Below are positions 52,095 through 58,150 of a DNA stretch of 58,150 nucleotides, one piece after another. How positions within the stretch are numbered: position 1 is the stretch's first letter; each line of letters begins with the position of its first letter. The position numbers and the translations under genes were made by a program. The DNA is from Mycobacteriales bacterium. GTDB taxonomy: Bacteria; Actinomycetota; Actinomycetes; JAFAQI01. The notes beneath the pieces are model-generated. The model worked only from the letters and a program-made list of their open reading frames with translations, was not told the DNA's origin and ran no database searches. The stretch spans positions 1-58,150 of the forward strand of contig DATJSI010000043.1 of assembly GCA_035504215.1 (NCBI GenBank). The letters are read 5' to 3'.

Positions 52095-55000
52095 CTAATT
52101 TGTGGACGCGGCGAATAGTTCTGCCTGCTCCAACACCAGCTCGATCGCGCGCTCTTCGTGGTCGGGTGGGTAGTCGTACTTCGCGAGCAGACGGCGGATC
52201 TTGGCGCGCATCGTCGCACGGACCGACTCCTTGAGGTTCCAGTCGATCGTGACGCTCTGCTGGACCGCGAAGACGAGGTCGACCGCAATCTTCTTGAGGG
52301 TGTCGTCGCCCATCTCAAGGACTGCGGCGTCGTTCTGGACGATCGCGTCGTAGAGCGCGGCCTCGGCTACTGACAGGCCGAGTTGCTCATGGCGGTGCTG
52401 CTGGTCGCGCATTTGTTTCGCGAGCTTCACCAGCTCGGCGATGATCTCGGCAGTCGTCAGGGCACGGTTCGTGTAGCGGTTGATCGCCTCGTCGAGTTGC
52501 GCGGAGAACAGCCGGGCCTGCACGAGGTTCGTCCGCTGGACAGTCGAGATCTGGTCGTTGAGCAGCTTGCGCAGCAGGCCCATCTGCAGGTTCGGCTTGT
52601 CCTTGTGCGCGAGACCGTCAAGGAACTCGTCCGACAGGATCGACAGCTCTGGCGTCTCGATCCCCGCCATCGCGTAGACGTCGACGACGTCGTCTTCCGC
52701 GGTGACGGCCTCGTTGACGAGCTGGCCGATCGCGGTCTCCATCGCGACGTCGCCACCGGCGCCGGCTCGACCCGAGTCGGGGTTCTCGATCTTGAGGATC
52801 GCCGCGCGGACGTCGGCGAACAGCCGCACGTCGTTGCGGATCGCCAGCGCCTCGTCTCGGCTGCCGCACAGCGCGAACGCCTTCGCGAGCGCGAGCACCT
52901 GATCGAGGTACCGGGTCTTGCGGTCCGGGTCGGCCATCACGAAGTCGAGGACGACCGCATGCTGCGCGAGTCGCTCAGCCGCCGGCAAGGCGGGTGAGGA
53001 GTTGAAAGCGCAGCCGTGCAGCAGCGTCCGGATGACGTCGTGCTTCTCGAGCATGACCGAGACCATCTCGTCGATCGGCACTCCAGCCTGGTCGCGATCG
53101 CTGGGGGAGTACTCGCGCAACGCGGCTCGCAAGCTGGTCGCCACGCCGATGTAGTCGACGATTAGGCCGCCCGGCTTGTCGCGGAAGGTGCGGTTGACCC
53201 GCGCGATCGCCTGCATCAGACCGGCGCCCTGCATCGGCTTGTCGACGTACATCGTGTGCACGGCAGGCGCGTCGAACCCGGTGAGCCACATGTCCCTGAC
53301 GATCACCAGCTCCAGCGGGTCGTCCGGGTCCTTCGCCCGCGCCTTGAGCTGCTTGCGCACGTCCTTGCCGTGCAGGTGCGGCTGGTACGCCGGCGGGTCC
53401 GCGGCCGAGCCGGTCATCACGACCTTGATCGCCCCGGCGGCCGGGTCCTCGTCGTGCCAGTCCGGCTGAAGCTCCACGATCTTGGCGTAGAGCTCGACCG
53501 CGATCCGGCGGCTCATCACGACGATCATCGCCTTGCCGAACAGCTCGCCCCGGCGCCGTTCCCAGTGCTCAACGATGTCCGCTGCAACGACGTCGAGCCG
53601 GTCGTCCGCGCCGACAATCGCCTCAAGCCGCGCCCACTTCGATGTCGCCGCACGTGCGTCGTCCTCGGAGGCGCCTTCGATGATCTCCTCGACTCCGGCG
53701 TCAACTGCCTCTCGCGCGTCGTCGGGCAGCGACACCTTCGCCAGACGCGACTCGTAGAAGATCCGGACCGTCGCACCGTCCTCGACCGCTCGCGTCAGGT
53801 CGTAGACGTCGATGTAGTCGCCGAACACGCTGCGGGTCGAGCGGTCGCCGGACTCGATCGGGGTGCCGGTGAACCCGAGGTACGTCGCATTCGGCAGCGC
53901 ATCACGCAAATGCTTCGCGTAGCCATCCGCGAACCCATACTGCGAGCGATGCGCCTCATCCGCGACGACCACGACGTTGCGACGATCGGTCAGGACGGGG
54001 TGGATGTCGCCGCGTTCCTCGGGCGCGAACTTCTGGATCGTGGTGAAGATGATGCCGCCCGCCGCACGCGACAGCAGCTCGCGCACCTCGGCACGTGACT
54101 CCGCCCGCCGCGGTGCCTCCGGCAGCACTCGTGCCGGCGCGAAGACCTCACCGAACAGCTGGTCGTCGAGGTCGTTGCGGTCGGTGATGAACACCAGCGT
54201 CGGGTTGCCCATCGCCGCAGAGCGCATGATCTTCGCGGCGTACAGCAGCATCTCGAACGACTTGCCCGACCCCTGGGTGTGCCAGACCACGCCGCCGCGT
54301 CGGTCACCGTCCGGGCCGGCCGCCTCGATCGTCGACTCGACGGCGGCGTTGACCGCCCAGTACTGGTGGTATTTCGCGAGCCGCTTCACCAGCCCGCCCG
54401 GCTCGTCGGAGAACGCGATGAATGACCGTGTCAGGTCGAGGAACCGGCGCTGATCAAACACACCGCGCATCAAGACTTCGAGCGCAGGCCGGTTCGTGAT
54501 CACCTCGCGGCCGTCGATCGTCTTCCACGGCGCGTAGTGTTCCCAGCCGGCGGTGAACGACCCCATCGACGCCGAGGTCCCGTCCGAGACGACCGTCACC
54601 GCGTTCGGGACGAAGATCGACGGGATGTCGTGGCGGTAGGTCTGGATCTGGTTCCACGCGCCGCGCAGCGTCGCGTTCTCATCGCCGGGGTTCTTCAGCT
54701 CCAGCAGGGCGAGCGGCAGTCCGTTGACGAAGACCACAACATCGGGCCGGCGGTTGCGGCCGGCCTCGATCACCGTGAACTGGTTGACCGCCAGCCAGTC
54801 GTTCGCCGCCGGGTCTTCCCACGAGATCAGCCACACCAGCGACGTCCGGATCAACGCGTCCGCGCCGCGATGCTCCACCGGTACGCCGTCGACCAGCAGC
54901 CGGTGGAACCGCTCGTTCTCCGCGAGTGGGTTCTGCGACTCCGGCCGCAGCAGCGCCTTGATCGCGTCGTCGATCACCGCAGCGGGCAGTTCCGGGTTGA

Positions 55001-55178
55001 TTCGCGCCGCCGCCTCGCGGAGCCGGCCGAGCAGCACGACCTGCTCGTAGGACTCGCGTTCGGGTGCGTTGCCGTCCTCGGCGATCACTGGTCCCGGCTG
55101 CGTCTGGTAGCCGAGGCCGCGCAGGTAGTCCAGCGCCGCGTCCTCGACGACCGCCTCGGTGATCCCGGATGGACTCAC
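52095..55178 (-). CDS. hsdR: type I restriction enzyme R subunit
   Basis: 1027 residues. The nuclease domain has RPDVVVF...ALLELKNP (Asp146, Glu160, Lys162: D...ExK). The SF2 translocase shows Walker A TQGSGKSF (301-308), DEAH (407-410), GFTGTP near 430 and the C-terminal helicase block with DMWLTGFDAP and QAIARVNR. A helical C-terminus contacts the MTase. It cuts unmodified DNA after translocation, together with HsdM2S. GTG 55178 overlaps the stop of the Phd-like gene (GTGA), so expression is coupled to the toxin-antitoxin genes rather than directly to hsdS. Confidence 0.93.
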   Translation of the reverse strand: MSPSGITEAVVEDAALDYLRGLGYQTQPGPVIAEDGNAPERESYEQVVLLGRLREAAARINPELPAAVIDDAIKALLRPESQNPLAENERFHRLLVDGVPVEHRGADALIRTSLVWLISWEDPAANDWLAVNQFTVIEAGRNRRPDVVVFVNGLPLALLELKNPGDENATLRGAWNQIQTYRHDIPSIFVPNAVTVVSDGTSASMGSFTAGWEHYAPWKTIDGREVITNRPALEVLMRGVFDQRRFLDLTRSFIAFSDEPGGLVKRLAKYHQYWAVNAAVESTIEAAGPDGDRRGGVVWHTQGSGKSFEMLLYAAKIMRSAAMGNPTLVFITDRNDLDDQLFGEVFAPARVLPEAPRRAESRAEVRELLSRAAGGIIFTTIQKFAPEERGDIHPVLTDRRNVVVVADEAHRSQYGFADGYAKHLRDALPNATYLGFTGTPIESGDRSTRSVFGDYIDVYDLTRAVEDGATVRIFYESRLAKVSLPDDAREAVDAGVEEIIEGASEDDARAATSKWARLEAIVGADDRLDVVAADIVEHWERRRGELFGKAMIVVMSRRIAVELYAKIVELQPDWHDEDPAAGAIKVVMTGSAADPPAYQPHLHGKDVRKQLKARAKDPDDPLELVIVRDMWLTGFDAPAVHTMYVDKPMQGAGLMQAIARVNRTFRDKPGGLIVDYIGVATSLRAALREYSPSDRDQAGVPIDEMVSVMLEKHDVIRTLLHGCAFNSSPALPAAERLAQHAVVLDFVMADPDRKTRYLDQVLALAKAFALCGSRDEALAIRNDVRLFADVRAAILKIENPDSGRAGAGGDVAMETAIGQLVNEAVTAEDDVVDVYAMAGIETPELSILSDEFLDGLAHKDKPNLQMGLLRKLLNDQISTVQRTNLVQARLFSAQLDEAINRYTNRALTTAEIIAELVKLAKQMRDQQHRHEQLGLSVAEAALYDAIVQNDAAVLEMGDDTLKKIAVDLVFAVQQSVTIDWNLKESVRATMRAKIRRLLAKYDYPPDHEERAIELVLEQAELFAASTN

Positions 55179-55351
55179 GGCGCGAGCTTTCGGACAGCGG
55201 TGGGCGGTCGCAGGAAGGCGACGACCTTGCCGCGCCGGCTCAGCGCGACAGTCTCGCCGGACTCGATCGCGCGAATCAGTTCGTGCATGTGCGTACGCGC
55301 GTACGTCATCGAGACGACGTGTCCAGGGTCGGCCGTGGCGCGGTCAGACAT
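55175..55351 (-). CDS. Phd/YefM-type antitoxin-like protein
   Basis: 58 residues. VVSMTYARTHMHELIRAIES followed by GETVALSRRGKVVAFLRPP is the Phd/YefM N-terminal DNA-binding fold; the usual toxin-binding tail is very short. No Doc or YoeB toxin is adjacent. The ATG lies 8 bases inside the mazF end, and the stop overlaps the hsdR start, so it links the two modules in one operon. It may repress the operon. Confidence 0.75.
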   Translation of the reverse strand: MSDRATADPGHVVSMTYARTHMHELIRAIESGETVALSRRGKVVAFLRPPTAVRKLAP

Positions 55352-55685
55352 CGAGGAACAGCCGGATCGTCCGCGACACGGCTGACATCACCTCGAGGCC
55401 GACGAACCCATCACGGCGTACGAGCCGCCGGTCACTGATCGATCGGATGTCCTCGACCCGCGCGTATGAGGTCACTTTCAGGCCGTTAGCCGCGTCTGGC
55501 TCGATCTCCACACGAGTGGGAAAGTCGTGCTTGGTCTTGGTCAGTGGAAGCACTGTCAATGTCGAGGCATGGCGATTCCACTGGTCGGAGGACACGACAA
55601 GCGCGGGTCGCTCGAAGCCTTGCTCATGTCCAATCGGATTGCCGAGGTCGACTCGCCACACTTCGCCGCGGCGTGCTTCAGTCAC
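55344..55685 (-). CDS. mazF: MazF/PemK family endoribonuclease toxin
   Basis: 113 residues, normal length. RRGEVWRVDLGNPIGHEQGF (with the catalytic Arg region), RPALVVSSDQWN, TLTVLPLTKT and VTSYARVEDIRSISDRRLV are the MazF hallmarks. The toxin cleaves mRNA at short motifs. Its start overlaps the upstream antitoxin by 8 bases and its end overlaps the Phd-like gene. Confidence 0.9.
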   Translation of the reverse strand: MTEARRGEVWRVDLGNPIGHEQGFERPALVVSSDQWNRHASTLTVLPLTKTKHDFPTRVEIEPDAANGLKVTSYARVEDIRSISDRRLVRRDGFVGLEVMSAVSRTIRLFLDV

Positions 55686-55902
55686 GATCGAGACCGTCGG
55701 CCGCCGTCCGCTCCCACAATGGATCGGCCTCGCCGGCCTCCGCGTGCGCCGCGAGGGCTTGGCGAGTTTGGCGCCAGAACTCCTCTTTCTCTAGGGCTTC
55801 GAGTGCGGCGTCGACCACGTCGCCGATCGAACTGCCCCGCTCGGCCGCGAGCGCCGCAGCCCTGGCTCGTGTCTGCTCGGACACCCGCACGGTCGTGGTC
55901 AT
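55678..55902 (-). CDS. MazE-like (ribbon-helix-helix type) antitoxin
   Basis: 74 residues. TTVRVSEQTRARAAALAAERG gives the beta-strand and first helix of an RHH domain, SIGDVVDAALEALEKEEFW the second helix, and an acidic C-terminus (EADPLWERTAADGLDRD) would wrap the toxin. It partners the overlapping mazF and should autoregulate the internal promoter. Confidence 0.82.
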   Translation of the reverse strand: MTTTVRVSEQTRARAAALAAERGSSIGDVVDAALEALEKEEFWRQTRQALAAHAEAGEADPLWERTAADGLDRD

Positions 55903-55945
55903 GAGCCGAGTCTACTGTTCTGCATGCAGAAACGCATGCACGATC

Positions 55946-56368
55946 TCAATTGTTGATGAAGACGCCGATGTTCGGCTTGTCGCGAGTGCCGCCGCAGAGC
56001 GTGGCGTCGAACTCGACCATGACGCCTTGGCCTCCCCAGGCATCCAGCGTGCTCGCTAGTTCCGCAGCCTGCTCACGCGCGACATGGCCGACGATTCGAC
56101 CCCTGATGTGTACGGCGATGGCGTTGCGGTCGTACTGGTTGTGCGGCTCGCGCACCAATCGCGCGGGCCAGCTGTCGCTCTGCCGCTGAAGTTGGCGAAG
56201 GGCCGAGAGGTGGAACGACTCGCCACGGATCTCGAGCCGATGCCGGTAGTTCAGCGCCGAGAAGTCAACGACCCGCACCGGAGTCGCAGCGCGCTGCACA
56301 GGCACTCGCCGCCGTCGTCGCAGGGTCAATAAGGACACGCGGTCATGGTGGCGCGCCGGCAAGATCAC
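55946..56368 (-). CDS. HIRAN-domain protein
   Basis: About 140 residues. The HIRAN pattern is clear in the C-terminal 100: YRHRLEIRGESFHLSALRQL, ARLVREPHNQYDRNAIAVHI and GRIVGHVAREQAAELA. HIRAN domains bind DNA ends or stalled forks in eukaryotic HLTF and occur alone in bacterial restriction and phage loci. The start is uncertain (GTG 56368, 22 bases after the hsdS stop, or GTG 56338). It is the first extra gene between hsdS and hsdR. Confidence 0.7.
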   Translation of the reverse strand: MILPARHHDRVSLLTLRRRRRVPVQRAATPVRVVDFSALNYRHRLEIRGESFHLSALRQLQRQSDSWPARLVREPHNQYDRNAIAVHIRGRIVGHVAREQAAELASTLDAWGGQGVMVEFDATLCGGTRDKPNIGVFINN

Positions 56369-56390
56369 TCGCAGCCGAACGCTGGATCGC

Positions 56391-57572
56391 TCAGCCGCTC
56401 TCGGCAAAGGCTTCGCGCGCCTCTGGTACTCGAATGCGCCCTGACAACAACTCGGGCAGCAGGATGTCGCGCAACGATGTAAGAGTTCCAATTTCGTCAG
56501 TCCGCGCCCGGACGACTGCAAACAGGCTTGCCAAGGCTGACTCGACCCTTTCGAGCTGGTGCGCGGCGGGCAGCCGAATTTGGTGCGCCTTGAGGTTGCT
56601 CATGCTGATCTTCGCTTGGACCGCTCCCGTGACGATGGGCCGTACGTCCGTGTCTTCGAGCGCGACCATCAGAAGTTCAGTGGATATCTGTCGCCCGACG
56701 AGGACATGGGCGTGGTTGTTGACCCAAGATGGGCCCCAGATGTACTGGACGACAGGTGATCCATCTGGATTCACGACACTGCCGTCCTCGCCAACCAACA
56801 CCAGCACCTGGTCGAAAATTGGCTCGGCGACGTGGCCGAAGACCCCCGTCGCGCCGTAATACGGCACCGTGCCGGGCATCTCCGACCTCTGCTTGGCCGA
56901 CAGTGGCACTCGTTGCCGATTTAGGAAGGTCGACGACTCCGCGACAACCCCCAACACCGTGGCGTCGGCCAAGCCGGCCAAGTAGTGCTGCCGCGCGAGT
57001 TGCCGAGCGGTCGTGATTACCCGACGGTTGGAGTCGATCTTGTCGTCCAGCGCCCCCAACGTTGCGGCTATCCCGCGCCGCACGAGATCGGGCGGGAGTG
57101 GGATCGGCACTTCACGGAGGTCCTTGAGGTTTAGCGTCGGTTGCACGGTTGTGTTCAACCGCGACGCGATTCGAGCCTTCGCCTCGCGGGACCTGAGACA
57201 GAGCGCGACCCACTGAGCGCCGATCTGTGGCCGTATGCGCGCTACGCCAATCGCCCGCGCAGTGTTCCATCCCGTTAGCGATCCAGGCGCGATCGCTACC
57301 TCGCCTGCCGTACCTACGAGTGTGATCAGGAGCTCGCCGCCGGTCAGCCGGGACCGCGAATACGCTGCCTCAACCGCAGGATCGACGAACAGCGGATCCG
57401 CGGTATCGATCCGCCCGTCCTGAACGTTCGATACCCGCACTATTGGAATGCCTCCGGCTACGGCTGGTCCGGGCTGGACAATGCCGTACGTCAGGTCCTC
57501 CGGCGATACGAGCACGCTCCCTAGCGGCTCGACAGGCCAGTCAGGCAACGCGATCCCGAGCCCACTCACCAC
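56391..57572 (-). CDS. hsdS: type I restriction enzyme specificity subunit
   Basis: 393 residues with two target recognition domains and two conserved helices. TRD1 ends in LNLKDLREVPIPLPP near 150, followed by the spacer helix GIAATLGALDDKIDSNRRVI. TRD2 ends in ISMSNLKAHQIRLPA near 330, followed by the second helix and LRDILLPELLSGRIRVP. The TRDs determine the bipartite DNA target, which cannot be read here. GTG 57572 overlaps the hsdM stop; GTG 57569 is an equal choice. Confidence 0.9.
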   Translation of the reverse strand: MVSGLGIALPDWPVEPLGSVLVSPEDLTYGIVQPGPAVAGGIPIVRVSNVQDGRIDTADPLFVDPAVEAAYSRSRLTGGELLITLVGTAGEVAIAPGSLTGWNTARAIGVARIRPQIGAQWVALCLRSREAKARIASRLNTTVQPTLNLKDLREVPIPLPPDLVRRGIAATLGALDDKIDSNRRVITTARQLARQHYLAGLADATVLGVVAESSTFLNRQRVPLSAKQRSEMPGTVPYYGATGVFGHVAEPIFDQVLVLVGEDGSVVNPDGSPVVQYIWGPSWVNNHAHVLVGRQISTELLMVALEDTDVRPIVTGAVQAKISMSNLKAHQIRLPAAHQLERVESALASLFAVVRARTDEIGTLTSLRDILLPELLSGRIRVPEAREAFAESG

Positions 57573-58150
57573 AGGATGCTGCCGAGCCGAGCCCGCACCT
57601 CATCTTCGAGGCGACGCCCCTCGTCGAACTCGGCATACAGCGCCCCGGTCAGGCGCGTGATCTTGTCGTCAATCGGTTCTCCGTCGTCCTCCGCTTGCGC
57701 CTGGCCCACGTATCGACCGGGTGTTAAGACGAAGTCATGCTCCGTGATCTCATCAACTGCGGCCGCTCTAGCGAAGCCGGAGACATCCGAGTACGGCGGC
57801 TCGGGCGCAGTTGAGCGCCACGCGTGGTAGGTGCCGGCGATCTTGGCGATGTCCTCCGCGTCGAGGACTCGAAGCGTCCGGGTTTCCATGCGGCCGAGCT
57901 GGCGGGCGTCGATGAAGAGCACCTCGCCGCGGCGCTGCCGGCGGCCATTGCCATGTCTGTTCTTCGAGACGAACCACAGGCAGACTGGGATGCCAGTGTT
58001 GAGAAACAGCTTCTCTGGCAGCGAGACGATGCAGTCGACGAGATCGGCCTCGACCAGCTTCCGGCGGATCTCGCCCTCGCCGGACTGCTTTGACGACAGC
58101 GAACCGTTGGCGAGCACAAACCCCGCAGTCCCGTTCGGCGCGAGGTGGTG
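57566..58150 (-). CDS. hsdM: type I restriction enzyme methylase subunit, C-terminal part
   Basis: The frame is open to the window edge, so this is the last 194 residues only. It reads HHLAPNGTAGFVLANGSLSS, RRKLVEADLVDCIVSLPEKLF, TGIPVCLWFVSKNR and a helical tail, as in N6-adenine HsdM proteins. The SAM and NPPY motifs lie outside the window. It is coupled to hsdS by an overlap. Confidence 0.92.
   Translation of the reverse strand, partial: HHLAPNGTAGFVLANGSLSSKQSGEGEIRRKLVEADLVDCIVSLPEKLFLNTGIPVCLWFVSKNRHGNGRRQRRGEVLFIDARQLGRMETRTLRVLDAEDIAKIAGTYHAWRSTAPEPPYSDVSGFARAAAVDEITEHDFVLTPGRYVGQAQAEDDGEPIDDKITRLTGALYAEFDEGRRLEDEVRARLGSILW

Noticed and set aside
51865-52098. Plus-strand frame of 77 codons between the toxin and hsdR
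   Set aside because: No coding bias or homology that I can see; the region fits better as leader sequence of the minus-strand operon.
1-58150. tRNA, rRNA, CRISPR arrays and prophage structural genes
   Set aside because: No T-loop/acceptor pairs, rRNA cores, spaced repeats or phage morphogenesis genes were recognised by eye; a tRNAscan or CRISPR search was not possible.

Overview
The window is 58 kb of very GC-rich chromosomal DNA from an actinobacterium. Supporting signs are an actinobacterial LexA box, a DUF222/HNH-type gene, DUF6131, YunG, ANTAR and F420/Ddn-type families, many GTG starts and -10 boxes lying directly on start codons (leaderless genes). The genus cannot be fixed from the sequence. 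No rRNA, tRNA, CRISPR array or intact insertion sequence was seen.

1-12.3 kb: the 5' part of an SOS-box-preceded DUF222 gene and a lone methyltransferase, then a nine-gene, tightly overlapping purine-to-ureide operon (1723-12289). It encodes the three xanthine dehydrogenase subunits, a CitE-like DUF6986 protein, allantoinase, allantoicase, OHCU decarboxylase, HIU hydrolase, urate oxidase and an (oxo)guanine deaminase. Together they would turn (oxo)guanine and xanthine into urate, allantoin, allantoate and ureidoglycolate. A perfect 28-bp palindrome closes the operon.

12.4-24.3 kb: a CsbD stress protein, a DHA2 drug exporter, an amidase, and a two-component system (response regulator then kinase) divergent from a LolA/RseB-like protein plus ABC exporter. 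The divergent region carries four CTCTCAG repeats in two 11-bp-spaced pairs, which look like the regulator's operator. A YunG protein, a membrane protein, a GT4 glycosyltransferase and a YbhN-like flippase-type protein follow.

24.3-43.4 kb: an unusual run of secreted beta-propeller proteins of at least five sequence types (Cys-rich repeat, NHL, PQQ-like, sorbosone dehydrogenase-like, FG-GAP). Interspersed are a DksA-type zinc finger, a broken universal stress protein, a COG4705 membrane protein, a Ddn-type reductase, an adenylate cyclase-AAA-TPR sensor and malic enzyme. A DHA2 exporter divergent from its TetR repressor, with tandem operators, ends the region.

43.4-49.9 kb: a patchwork with two diguanylate cyclases, an ANTAR protein, a VOC protein, small orphan genes, a decayed IS110 transposase end and a propeller fragment. 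Most of it lies between two near-identical 19-bp direct repeats.

50-58.15 kb (all minus strand): a defence island. A type I restriction operon (hsdM cut by the window edge, hsdS, hsdR) has four extra genes between hsdS and hsdR: a HIRAN protein, a MazE-like antitoxin, a MazF toxin and a 58-codon Phd-like antitoxin whose stop overlaps the hsdR start. Downstream is a HigB-like toxin, XRE antitoxin and SecB-like chaperone, i.e. a toxin-antitoxin-chaperone (TAC) module. This island is the most promising place for an undescribed system.
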